Origin: Rhizobium sp. J15
Lineage (GTDB): Bacteria > Pseudomonadota > Alphaproteobacteria > Rhizobiales > Rhizobiaceae
Length of the DNA: 64,000 nt
NCBI RefSeq assembly: GCF_002531825.1
Contig: NZ_NWSX01000002.1
Span: 62,001-126,000 of the forward strand
Direction of reading: 5' to 3'
Below the pieces are notes generated by a model, which worked only from the letters and a program-made list of their open reading frames with translations, was not told where the DNA came from and did not search any database. How positions within the stretch are numbered: position 1 is the stretch's first letter; each line of letters opens with the position of its first letter. Positions 37,132 through 45,877 of this stretch are shown piece after piece. Both the position numbers and the translations under genes were made by a program.

Positions 37132-38112
37132 ATGGCGATCCGTGCACTTGTAACGGGCGTGACCGGTCAGGACGGTTCCTATCTTGCTGAACTGCTTCTG
37201 CAGAAGGGATATGAAGTGCACGGTATTGTCAGGCCCGAGCGCCTGGCACATCAAACGCTGATGCCTGAATATCTTCAATTGCTTCTTTCGAAGATCGTCG
37301 TTCACGGTGCTGACCTGCGCGACATTACAGGGATTGCCGGTATTTGCCGATCAGTTGCACCAGATGAAACTTATCATCTTGGCGGTCCCAGTCGCGTCGA
37401 TAGTAACGTCACAGGCAGCTCTGATGTCTATCATGCGATCTTCGGCAGCACCAAAGCCCTCCTCGACGCAGTGAGCGATCGTCCCGGCAACCGCTTCTTT
37501 CTTGCCAGCACGTCCGAGATCTTCGGCAATCCCGTGCAGACGCCACAAACTGAACTGAGCGCTCGCAATCCACGCTCTCTCTACGGATTTGCGAAACTCG
37601 CAGCAACCGATCTTGTCGCGCGGTACCGTACGACAACTGGCGGCTTCGCCTGCACAGGAATCTTGTTCAATCACGAATCAACCCGCCGGGAACCGTTTTT
37701 TCTCTCGCGCAAGGTTACCCGCGGCTTGGCAAGAGTGGCGCTAGGTCGGCAACAACACGTAAGTCTGGGAAATCTCGACGCCCTGCGAGACTGGGGGTAT
37801 GCTCCAGACTATGTCGAGGCAATGTGGGGCGTTTTGCAGCATAGCACGGCGGCAGATTATGTTGTCGCCACGGGCAAAATCAGAAGCGTCCGGCAGTTGG
37901 TCGAGACCGCCTGCTCCGTTCTCAATCTTGATCCCGCAGACTGTATCGAACAGGATCCGCGATTTTTCCGGCCGCTGGAGCCTATACCACTCTGCGGGGA
38001 CCCACACTTTATCGAGCGCGAAATCGGATGGCGCGCCCGAAAATCCTTTGAAGAACTGATCCGTGAAATGGTCTTGCACGATCTTGACGCAGAGAAAAAA
38101 CGTGGGGAATAA
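37132..38112 (+). CDS. GDP-mannose 4,6-dehydratase-like SDR (divergent copy)
   Basis: A 326-residue extended SDR. The NAD motif TGVTGQDG is at 8-15, then catalytic STSE (ASTSEIFG), YGFAK and the Gmd-type LFNHESTRREPFFLSRKVTRG, where the true Gmd has [13 protein letters not shown]. It is shorter and clearly diverged from the standard Gmd at 58804-59907. It may be a Gmd, a GDP-4-keto-6-deoxymannose reductase (RMD-like), or act on another nucleotide sugar. ATG 37132 is chosen after a GGAG site. Confidence 0.8.
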   Translation: MAIRALVTGVTGQDGSYLAELLLQKGYEVHGIVRPERLAHQTLMPEYLQLLLSKIVVHGADLRDITGIAGICRSVAPDETYHLGGPSRVDSNVTGSSDVYHAIFGSTKALLDAVSDRPGNRFFLASTSEIFGNPVQTPQTELSARNPRSLYGFAKLAATDLVARYRTTTGGFACTGILFNHESTRREPFFLSRKVTRGLARVALGRQQHVSLGNLDALRDWGYAPDYVEAMWGVLQHSTAADYVVATGKIRSVRQLVETACSVLNLDPADCIEQDPRFFRPLEPIPLCGDPHFIEREIGWRARKSFEELIREMVLHDLDAEKKRGE

Positions 38113-39598
38113 ACCTGCGCGTAACGGAGTTGTCGATCCTAAGGCCTACCGCTTTCAATCTGCTCTAATTGAAGCGATCGAAGCACATGTTTCGGCTCTC
38201 AGGCATACTGGATTTCGCGCCCTACGCTATCGAGGGGCCGATTTCGGCCGTGTCATTGCGATCGAACTCTATTTCCGGCTGATCAACGACGCCGATCTAC
38301 GGAACGCTTTTGATCGGCACGTCGCCGGCGAGACATTGCCCGATCACCCAGACGCCATTCCTATTTCGACCGTTGCGAATTGGGTGTTCCAGCACATGTC
38401 CGGTCGCTATCGAAACCCGTTGACAACGCTGGATGGCTGGAAAGCTTTTGTTCGGGAGCGCCTTCAAGACCTGCGCGCTTGTAGGCGGGCGCGGAACAGG
38501 CAACCAAACGGACGCGTTCGACGCGAAAAGAAAAGTCCCGTTGTGGCACTTGCCCTGTCGCGACGATTCTACTTGTATCTTTTACCCATCATGCAGCGGA
38601 CCGGCAGTGATCCCATATGGCTAGTTCCGGACAACCAGCCATGGGTAGATGATCTCGTTGCACAAGGCAGCCGCGTCGAGCGCTTCCCCACCGGCCCTGG
38701 CGTGGAAGCGCAGTCACCGATCATTGGCCCGTTGGCGAACTGGGATGCGAGCCTTCGAAGATACGATCACTTCGTCGAGGCTCTTCGCGAGCTGTCGCCG
38801 GCGACGGTTGTTGTCGCTGAGGGTAACAATCCCGACGACGAAATTTTGGCGCGTGCGGCGCAATCCGTTGGCGTGCCCAGTATCGGCATTCAGCAGGGTT
38901 GGTCACCCGTCATTCATAATGGTTTTCGTCGCATGCAATTCGACATGTTTTGCGTTTGGGGCGAGGAATTTGCCCGCATGCTGCGCCCCCTCAATCGGAG
39001 GCAACCATTTGCGGTCACCGGAAGCCATATGATCGCACCTCTGGAAAGAAAGACGGACCCAACCGCGCGCGGGATTTCCATTTTCCTTCAAAAGGATTCC
39101 CTGCTAATCACGAAGTCTGCCTGGATCGGAATGCTCGACTTCGTCCGCTGGTGTGCAGCCACTTGGCCCGATCGTGAAATTCTCGTCCGAGAACATCCCG
39201 CCGGCCCGCTCAACGCCGAGGAATTGGCAGCGATCGGCAGCTTTGAGAACATCGTGTTCTGCCCCGCCCGCGATATGCCGCTGCAGGAAGTGCTTGATCG
39301 GTCCGAGCTCGCGGTCGCATTCTTCTCAACAACGTTGATCGAAGCCTTAGGACGCCATGTGGTACCACTTATCGTCAATATCACGGGCGCACCCCGCTAC
39401 TCCCCCGATCTGGAGGCCATGGGTGTCGCAGTAGAAGTTCATGATTTTGATCAAGCGAAGGTCGCCGTCAAAAATCTTCTTGATGGGGATATTTCTCGCA
39501 TGCAACACCGCATTCCAGCGATTATAAACCGCTTTTTTGCTGCCAAGAGAGACGCGGCACTGGACAATATCGCTCGGCTGATTAAGAAGTCCGGCTAG
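38102..39598 (+). CDS. Putative GT-B glycosyltransferase / capsule-type transferase
   Basis: A ~498-residue protein. The first ~150 residues are helical and unrecognised. The rest looks like a two-domain GT-B or CDP-glycerophosphotransferase-like fold: VGVPSIGIQQGWSP near residue 265, VREHPAGP near 370, and FFSTTLIEALGRHVVPLIVN near 420, a typical nucleotide-sugar-binding half. The start is uncertain: GTG 38102 overlaps the previous gene by 11 bases; an ATG at 38063 would overlap by 50. Probably an O-antigen transferase. Confidence 0.65.
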   Translation: MGNKPARNGVVDPKAYRFQSALIEAIEAHVSALRHTGFRALRYRGADFGRVIAIELYFRLINDADLRNAFDRHVAGETLPDHPDAIPISTVANWVFQHMSGRYRNPLTTLDGWKAFVRERLQDLRACRRARNRQPNGRVRREKKSPVVALALSRRFYLYLLPIMQRTGSDPIWLVPDNQPWVDDLVAQGSRVERFPTGPGVEAQSPIIGPLANWDASLRRYDHFVEALRELSPATVVVAEGNNPDDEILARAAQSVGVPSIGIQQGWSPVIHNGFRRMQFDMFCVWGEEFARMLRPLNRRQPFAVTGSHMIAPLERKTDPTARGISIFLQKDSLLITKSAWIGMLDFVRWCAATWPDREILVREHPAGPLNAEELAAIGSFENIVFCPARDMPLQEVLDRSELAVAFFSTTLIEALGRHVVPLIVNITGAPRYSPDLEAMGVAVEVHDFDQAKVAVKNLLDGDISRMQHRIPAIINRFFAAKRDAALDNIARLIKKSG

Positions 39599-39648
39599 TC
39601 GGTGGTAAATCTGCGGTGGTATTGCGTGTAAGTTGGAGGGCCTAACCA

Positions 39649-39897
39649 GTGCCAGAACCGGAAAAGAACGATGTTACCGTTTCGAGAATGGTGCCGGTCA
39701 CGTCGTTTATAGCCCTGCCCTACCGGCATCACAATTGGGAAACGCCTGTCGAGCGTATTGAATCCCGTTCGACTGCACCGGCCCAGACGACAGGAGCACT
39801 GGAACTACCTCAGTGGGTATTTCGTGTCGCCCGTCTCATTCTAGGCCCCCGTCTATATAACATGCTCAGGCGTCTCGCCAGGCGCCAAGAGAGGTAA
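39649..39897 (+). CDS. Small basic protein of unknown function
   Basis: An 82-residue frame starting at GTG 39649, preceded at eight bases by TTGGAGGGCC, one of the best ribosome sites in the cluster. It ends three bases before the following methyltransferase. The C-terminal third is amphipathic and basic (VFRVARLILGPRLYNMLRRL), which suggests membrane association. No known family is recognised. The ribosome site and operon spacing favour a real gene. Confidence 0.55.
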   Translation: MPEPEKNDVTVSRMVPVTSFIALPYRHHNWETPVERIESRSTAPAQTTGALELPQWVFRVARLILGPRLYNMLRRLARRQER

Positions 39898-39900
39898 TTA

Positions 39901-40536
39901 ATGTCTGTCGTCAAGGAAAGCTGGTCTTCATTCGATTCCAACATTGCAAAGATATACCTCGACGGATTCGGCCATCCTTCGGAACGCTCCAAACACCTCA
40001 TGGCCAGCGTGCTAATCGAGATCTTTGGCGGTTCTGAATTCCATCTCGCCGATTTCGGGTGCGGCAACGGTCATCTTTATCGCTTCTTTCGAGAGCGCGG
40101 ACTACAGTTGCGTTACACGGGCTATGATTTTTCGACATCGCTGCTTCAGGCTGCGCGCGAACGCTATGCTGATGACGATAAAGCTGTGTTTCTCGAACGC
40201 GACATTCAGAATCCGGCAGCGGAACTTGGCAGTGCTGATATCGTCCTGTATTCACACGTCCTCGAAACCTTGGAGGCGCCAGGCGCCTCCCTCGAAGCTG
40301 CTAAACGAATGGCACCCCGGATCATGATCCGCTTTTTCCAGCCTCCGGCCGAACGCTTTGATCTCGTCGAACTACGGATGCTGGATGTCGGAAATGGTGA
40401 ACCACAAGTGCCTTATCTGCGTCGCTCGTTTTCCCTCGACCACTACAACCTTCTCCTGAACAAGGTTGGATGCACATCGGTGGATGTGCATCAGGTGGAA
40501 GGTGACGTCGATCAGGTTCACGTCCTGAATTTCTGA
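39901..40536 (+). CDS. Class I SAM-dependent methyltransferase
   Basis: A 211-residue Rossmann methyltransferase with motif I ADFGCGNGHLYRF near residue 50, acidic motif II YTGYDFS near 72 and motif IV ADIVLYSHVLETLE near 110. It likely methylates a sugar or lipid-linked intermediate of the O-antigen. Acceptor is unknown. The first of eight methyltransferases in the cluster. Confidence 0.85.
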   Translation: MSVVKESWSSFDSNIAKIYLDGFGHPSERSKHLMASVLIEIFGGSEFHLADFGCGNGHLYRFFRERGLQLRYTGYDFSTSLLQAARERYADDDKAVFLERDIQNPAAELGSADIVLYSHVLETLEAPGASLEAAKRMAPRIMIRFFQPPAERFDLVELRMLDVGNGEPQVPYLRRSFSLDHYNLLLNKVGCTSVDVHQVEGDVDQVHVLNF

Positions 40537-40552
40537 GGTCTTCTTAATTTAT

Positions 40553-41851
40553 ATGGCTTGTTTTCTAAAGGCACCTGAAGGGGATAAAAAGGGTTGCGTC
40601 GTATTTACAACGCCAGAACGCGACAATGTCATCCGCAATTCTCCGGGTGTGCGCGCCGCTCTGGAACGTCTGAAGAAGCGCTATCTCATAGGCTTGCATC
40701 ATAACTGGCACGACTATTCATTCCGTTATGACTCCCTCTTTGATTTCAGCATGGCTGGCGATGGCGATCTGATAGAGGTCGACAATGCGCCATTCGAACG
40801 TATTCCGCTTGATGCGTGCAACTTTTCACCGAATTTTTTTCTGCAGCCACGCGCAGCTGAATCGTTTTGGGATATTTTATACGTTGCACGCGCTGTTGCC
40901 TTTAAAGGTATCCCTGAACTACTTTCTACGGTCCGCGCGCTTTACGATACAGGACACATGTATCGTGTTCTTTTTATATGCCCCACGCAGAAGAAAACCG
41001 AGCTACCGGGAATAGCCGACCTTCGCGAACATTTCGAAGCAATGTTCACACCGAAGGAGCGTCAGTTTTTCACGTTATTGACCTTAGATTGGGATTATCC
41101 ATTCCCGCTGGATCTCGAGACTCTATCGTTCTTCTACAGAAATAGCCGTATTTTTCTTCATCCGGCTCCGGAAGAGCGCCGTTGCAGGACTGCAGCCTAT
41201 GCGTGGGCCGGCGGCATGCCCGTTGTGGCGAACGAGCACGTCGCCAGCATTCTGCCCGCCAGCTTCCATAAGCCACCCTATTTATTCAAGTATGAAAATC
41301 CGTCAGACATACCAGCGGCTGTGATTAACGCTCTGCAATATACCGAAACAAATGAGACCGATTGGTCTGTGGTATCAGATCAATTTTCTAGTATAAAATC
41401 CGCTGCGAGGATCGATGCGATGTTGGGCGAGATTGCCACAGCCTCGGACCGAGGGCTCATGTCGCCGCACCCGATCATGCCAATAGGCCTCGATATTCGA
41501 CTCGGGCGTCACCACCGGTTAGCGGTGGGCGGCAATCGCATAGGATACTCAATTGAGGAATTTTGTGATGTTTTGATGAAGTGCGGCGACGACGATCTCC
41601 TTAGATGTCTGAATGAAGCTGATCCTGAGATCGCCCTCGGCCGATATGTCCAAGACCCACCCGGGGTAACGGAGGACGTTATATCGGGGGGCAAGAGAGG
41701 TCACACTTCACCGTTGCCAGAGACTGTTTCATCAACGCGGCGGACGGCTTCTCCCGAAGATGGAGCGGCCGCAGCGGCGCAGCAGCATCGAGTGGGGTGG
41801 GCACTCTGGGCAGCATCTCGACGATGGCTAGGAGCCAGAAGGAAACGCTGA
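40553..41851 (+). CDS. Putative glycosyltransferase (family 1-like)
   Basis: A 432-residue protein. The donor-domain text DILYVARAVAFKGIPELLSTVRAL (120s), LFICPTQKKTELPG (150s) and IFLHPAPEERRCRTAAYAW followed by AGGMPVVANEHVA (210-240) fits a GT4-like transferase, though the N-terminal domain is short. The last ~60 residues (from SGGKRGHTSPL) are Ala/Arg-rich and unlike the rest; a G6 run at about 41690 could mark a frameshift. The stop shares one base with the next start (TGATG). Confidence 0.7.
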   Translation: MACFLKAPEGDKKGCVVFTTPERDNVIRNSPGVRAALERLKKRYLIGLHHNWHDYSFRYDSLFDFSMAGDGDLIEVDNAPFERIPLDACNFSPNFFLQPRAAESFWDILYVARAVAFKGIPELLSTVRALYDTGHMYRVLFICPTQKKTELPGIADLREHFEAMFTPKERQFFTLLTLDWDYPFPLDLETLSFFYRNSRIFLHPAPEERRCRTAAYAWAGGMPVVANEHVASILPASFHKPPYLFKYENPSDIPAAVINALQYTETNETDWSVVSDQFSSIKSAARIDAMLGEIATASDRGLMSPHPIMPIGLDIRLGRHHRLAVGGNRIGYSIEEFCDVLMKCGDDDLLRCLNEADPEIALGRYVQDPPGVTEDVISGGKRGHTSPLPETVSSTRRTASPEDGAAAAAQQHRVGWALWAASRRWLGARRKR

Positions 41852-42699
41852 TGGGTATGCTGATTTACGATGCACTGGTCTTGGGCAGGATTGCACAAGA
41901 GATCGCAGAAAGGAAAAGCTGCCTTACACTCGGGGTTCCAACGCTAAATTTTAAGGATGAGCATTTTCTTCATCATTGGACCACGCATCCAAATTTGGCA
42001 AATGCGAACATCGGCCGGCAGCCGTTTGATACCTCAGCCGGCTTTTTCCAGAATCTGGGTTTTGAGAATACATCAGCCCTGGACATTTCCGATTACGAAG
42101 GGGCCGATATCGTTGCGGATTTGAACGATCCTGATTTGCCTCAGAAGATCGGCAGACAATTCGATGTAATCTATGACAGCGGTACGTTGGAACATATATT
42201 CGACGCACCAGCAGCAATGAGGTCAATTGCACAGCTTGTGAGGGTCGGAGGTGTTGTTGTCCATGCGACCCCGAGCAACGGTTTTCTTGACCATGGATTC
42301 TGGCAAATCAGCCCTGACCTCTATCGGACTTTTTATAAAAAAGCTGGGTTCGAGGTTCTGACTTCATCGCTGTTCGTATTTGCGGATACCCCATACGCAA
42401 TGCCCGCAGAGCAAAATCTTTATCGAACCCATGGTCGAAAATACATAACAAGAATGGCGCCAGAGGCGATTCTCGTTTTTGCAGCCCGCAAAACCCATGA
42501 TGGCGATCTCGGACCGATATCGCTGCAGGAATACTACTCGCATATCCACGCAGATGCGTCGGCGGAGACAACAGCGCGCTTCTTTCTGAAATTCGGCGAA
42601 ATTCCCGATCCGGATCAGATCCCCGCGCAGTCCGCCGGGCTTAGTGCGCGTGGTGTCCTTTCAGCACTTCTTTCCCGTCTTGGAGTACGAGACCGATGA
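41851..42699 (+). CDS. Class I SAM-dependent methyltransferase
   Basis: A 282-residue protein. The Rossmann core shows ALDISDYEGADIVADLND near residue 75, FDVIYDSGTLEHIFD near 103 and a post-motif VRVGGVVVHATPS near 130; motif I is degenerate. ATG 41851 is favoured over upstream ATGs (41797, 41824) because AAGGAA stands seven bases before it and it is coupled to the preceding stop. Possibly a FkbM/SAM-type sugar methyltransferase. Acceptor unknown. Confidence 0.78.
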   Translation: MGMLIYDALVLGRIAQEIAERKSCLTLGVPTLNFKDEHFLHHWTTHPNLANANIGRQPFDTSAGFFQNLGFENTSALDISDYEGADIVADLNDPDLPQKIGRQFDVIYDSGTLEHIFDAPAAMRSIAQLVRVGGVVVHATPSNGFLDHGFWQISPDLYRTFYKKAGFEVLTSSLFVFADTPYAMPAEQNLYRTHGRKYITRMAPEAILVFAARKTHDGDLGPISLQEYYSHIHADASAETTARFFLKFGEIPDPDQIPAQSAGLSARGVLSALLSRLGVRDR

Positions 42700-43499
42700 C
42701 TCTTATCGACCTCCTGCGGGCGGTTCGTTTGCTTCGGCAGCGGAAATCCGATTCAGAAGCAGCAATGGCGATCGAGCTAGCTGGCGGCAGGCTCATTTAC
42801 GACAGGCATGTAAAGCTGGGCTCTTTCGAAAAACGGGAAGTTGCCGTCAATACCGGAATTAATAAAGAGATCGACGCACGCCGGATTATTTTCGACACGC
42901 AGACTCCGAGTGGCCTCTTCTTCGAGATCGGAAGTGGCAGCGGCGATCTGACTTATTTGCTTGGCATACAAGGCAACTTCAAGTTCGATGAACGGGAGCG
43001 CGAAAAAAACCGGGCACGGTTCGAACAGAAATTTCAATATCGAGGGAATGATCTTGAGGGCGATGTGGAGCGTAATATCCTCGGGGGTGATATCTGCTCG
43101 CCGAGCTTCCTTCAGAGTTCAGGTTGCAAGCCCGAATCTGCGTCCGTAGTGTATTCCAACAATGTCTTCGAGCATCTGCGCCAACCTTGGATTGCTGCGG
43201 AAAATGCTTATCGCATTCTCAAACCTGGTGGCGTTTGCATCACGGTTGTCCCATTCTCCCAACGCTATCATGAGTCGCCAGGTGATTATTTTCGATATAC
43301 GCATACCGGCTTGGCGTCTCTGTTTGAGAACGTAGGTCCGGTCGAAGAGATATTGAGTGGCTATGACATTCTCGGCCGTCGAAATAATTGGCAAGGCGGC
43401 GGCAAGGCCAACGACTTGGTGCCGGTGGATGCGTTTGGCGCTTGGCGCGAAACGTGGTTTACGTTTTACGCTTTCAGAAAACCTCTAGTACAGCCGTAG
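42696..43499 (+). CDS. Class I SAM-dependent methyltransferase
   Basis: A 267-residue methyltransferase with motif I GLFFEIGSGSGDLTYLLG near 72, a methyltransf_11-like SVVYSNNVFEHLRQPW near 150 and RILKPGGVCITVVPF near 175. The ATG overlaps the preceding stop (ATGA). The central FKFDEREREKNRARFEQKF helix is charged. Likely acts on an O-antigen sugar; acceptor unknown. Confidence 0.83.
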   Translation: MTLIDLLRAVRLLRQRKSDSEAAMAIELAGGRLIYDRHVKLGSFEKREVAVNTGINKEIDARRIIFDTQTPSGLFFEIGSGSGDLTYLLGIQGNFKFDEREREKNRARFEQKFQYRGNDLEGDVERNILGGDICSPSFLQSSGCKPESASVVYSNNVFEHLRQPWIAAENAYRILKPGGVCITVVPFSQRYHESPGDYFRYTHTGLASLFENVGPVEEILSGYDILGRRNNWQGGGKANDLVPVDAFGAWRETWFTFYAFRKPLVQP

Positions 43500-43505
43500 G
43501 GTGCA

Positions 43506-44375
43506 ATGATGTTGAGCATTAAGAACGGGATTGACGCCAGGAACTATTGGAGATCGATCTTAAGGTCGCAGCAAGAGCACGCCCTGCCCGTTAAAGCAGA
43601 GGAACTCTCGGCGTATCTGATGTCCGTGCGTTCGGATTCTGCGGACATCGTGAAGCGTATCGCTTCCGACGGAGTTGCAGTTATCGAGAACTATTGGTCA
43701 GCTGAGCAATGCGGCAAGGCGCTTACCGAAATGGACAGCGCGATCGACACTTATCCCGATTGCGTGAGGAAGTTTTCCGGTGGCGCAGACATGCGGATGT
43801 TCGGCGTCGAAATGGTCAGCGAAACAGCGCGGCTTTTTCACGAGGATAAATACCTTCGATCAATGGGGGAACTTATTGGCGGCTGTGGCCTCTATAATTT
43901 TGCGACGCTCGGTGCGCGAATTGATGCGACCGACACCAACCGTGGCTCGGGCGACGGCTGGCATCGCGACGCCTTCGGCTTCCAGTTCAAGGCGATTATC
44001 TATCTCTGCGACGTAACACCAGAAAACGGGCCGTTTGAATATATTCCTCGCAGCCACAAGGAATGGCGGGTTGCGATCGATTCGGCGCTCGGCCGCCTGC
44101 CAGTTCCACCGGAAAGCCGGATCGAGGATGCCCGAGTCCAAAAGATGATTGCCTCCGGCGCGGCTTCGTCCAAGACATTTATCGGCAAGGCAGGAACACT
44201 TGTGCTAGCGAATACGACCGGTGTTCACCGAGGCACTCCGTTGCTCCACGGCCGCCGCTATGCCTTGACCAACTATTACTATCACCATTTCCAGATCGGC
44301 GAGACGATGCTGCAGAAATTTGCACCGATGATGCCTGGTACGGCCGAGCGCATCGCCGACATGATCGCGAGTTAA
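43506..44375 (+). CDS. Phytanoyl-CoA dioxygenase-like Fe(II)/2-oxoglutarate enzyme
   Basis: A 289-residue PhyH-family protein. The iron facial triad is visible as H153-x-D155 in GWHRDAFG and the distal His241 in TGVHRGTPLLHG; R/Y residues for 2-oxoglutarate lie just beyond (GRRYALTNYYYH). The double-stranded beta-helix core includes AIIYLCDVTPENGPFEYIP followed by RSHKEW. In a polysaccharide cluster it may hydroxylate or oxidatively remodel a sugar or an alkyl group. The acceptor is unknown. Confidence 0.85.
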   Translation: MMLSIKNGIDARNYWRSILRSQQEHALPVKAEELSAYLMSVRSDSADIVKRIASDGVAVIENYWSAEQCGKALTEMDSAIDTYPDCVRKFSGGADMRMFGVEMVSETARLFHEDKYLRSMGELIGGCGLYNFATLGARIDATDTNRGSGDGWHRDAFGFQFKAIIYLCDVTPENGPFEYIPRSHKEWRVAIDSALGRLPVPPESRIEDARVQKMIASGAASSKTFIGKAGTLVLANTTGVHRGTPLLHGRRYALTNYYYHHFQIGETMLQKFAPMMPGTAERIADMIAS

Positions 44376-44416
44376 AAGTGGGAACCTTGCTCTTCAGGGG
44401 GCGAGGCTGAGTTCTT

Positions 44417-45877
44417 ATGAGACAGGCGCCGCATATGACTTCGATCCAGAAGCTGAAGAGTAATTTTTCGTTGGTCCAAGATCTGATCGACACCGAGGCA
44501 AAGAAATCGGCTGCAACCGTTTGGGGGCGAACATCTGAATTCTGGGAAGGCATCTTCAGTGAGCGATCCAATTTTCCTTCAATGGTTGATTTCCTCGCAT
44601 TTCGACGAGGAGATTTTGGCTATGGCATGGCCGACGAACGGCAAGGCGAACTTGCCCGGGAAGAGGAGCATGCGCGTCGAACCAGCGAAATATTTCGCCA
44701 GACGGTCGATCCTCGCCGGATTGGTGAATTGGACGAATCCTCGCTGGGTGCTCCCTTCGTCTTCGAGAATTTCGGCGCTTTGCGCAGCGCGGCTTTCTGG
44801 ACGAACGCAACAACAGCCATACGCATAAGGGACCTCGTACAGCGTCATCATGCCAGCCCGGCAAACACCCTGAGCGTGCTGGAAATTGGTGCGGGTTGGG
44901 GTTGTGTGTCCGATCTGTTGCATCAACTGCTGGAGATCGGCAGCTACACGATCATCGACCTTCCAGAAAATTTGTTTCTGTCAACCAATTACGTAGCAGC
45001 GACACGAGACGTTCGCCTTGTCCCCCTCAGAATTACTGGACCAAAGATCCAAAGCATAGCGCCGGGTTCTCTTGCTTTTGGACTTCCGGGTTGCTTGCCT
45101 GTTATTGACCATAAATATGATGTCATCATCAATAGCTTCAGCCTGCAGGAGATGGATCTTGCAACTGTAAAAGGTTATTTTTCCTGGATAGCCGACATAT
45201 TGGCGCCAGGTGGCATATTCTTATCATTTAACTCTCATGGCAAGGCAGGCGTATTGAAGCCGTCAGACTATCCTCTGTCCGGTTTTCGCATCCGCGAGTT
45301 GGGCATGTTTCGGGTCTATCCCTCCGGACTATTGAATACGATCCCCTATGAAATGGTTCTCTCAGCGGCTCCTGACGATGCCGGGTGTGACGAAAACACA
45401 CTGGATGTTCTTGGGTGCCTCATGCAATTCGGGCTCGGAGATGATCTGAAGGATATTTGCGCAAGCTTCGTTGCAGGCGACATCGACAAAGATACGCAAT
45501 CGGCGTTGAACGACCTTGGCGGATTTTTCTCATCCTCCCGCTCCGATCGAGCAAAGGCTCTTACTAAGCGGGCGGAGCAGATGCTCCCAGCCATCACATC
45601 CTATCTGCGTGCCATGGATGCTTTTGCCGCGGGTGAAATGGCGGCAGCAAAGATCGCATTCTCCGAAGCTCTCCGGCTTCGGCTAAGCGGGTTTGCAAAA
45701 TTGCGGGCATGCGCGCACATGGCGATCATCGATCGTCGCAAGGAACTCGCCCTGTGGGACGAGGATTTCCATGCGCTCTTCGCTTATCCGGAGCTGAAAC
45801 GCATTCTTGAAGCCTCTGACGGCGGCCCATTCAAGCTGCAGTTTGAAAAAATCGTGTCGGTGAATCTTAGATCATGA
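44417..45877 (+). CDS. Putative sugar O-methyltransferase
   Basis: A 486-residue protein of the putative sugar O-methyltransferase type. A large N-terminal region precedes the SAM core: TLSVLEIGAGWGCVSDLLHQL near 158, YTIIDLPENLFLSTNY near 184 and YDVIINSFSLQEMD near 236. A ~150-residue helical C-terminal part (with AMDAFAAGEMAAAKIAFSEA, TPR-like) follows. ATG 44417 is used; ATG 44435 (MTSIQKL) is equally possible. The 3' end overlaps the next gene (ATGA). Confidence 0.78.
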   Translation: MRQAPHMTSIQKLKSNFSLVQDLIDTEAKKSAATVWGRTSEFWEGIFSERSNFPSMVDFLAFRRGDFGYGMADERQGELAREEEHARRTSEIFRQTVDPRRIGELDESSLGAPFVFENFGALRSAAFWTNATTAIRIRDLVQRHHASPANTLSVLEIGAGWGCVSDLLHQLLEIGSYTIIDLPENLFLSTNYVAATRDVRLVPLRITGPKIQSIAPGSLAFGLPGCLPVIDHKYDVIINSFSLQEMDLATVKGYFSWIADILAPGGIFLSFNSHGKAGVLKPSDYPLSGFRIRELGMFRVYPSGLLNTIPYEMVLSAAPDDAGCDENTLDVLGCLMQFGLGDDLKDICASFVAGDIDKDTQSALNDLGGFFSSSRSDRAKALTKRAEQMLPAITSYLRAMDAFAAGEMAAAKIAFSEALRLRLSGFAKLRACAHMAIIDRRKELALWDEDFHALFAYPELKRILEASDGGPFKLQFEKIVSVNLRS

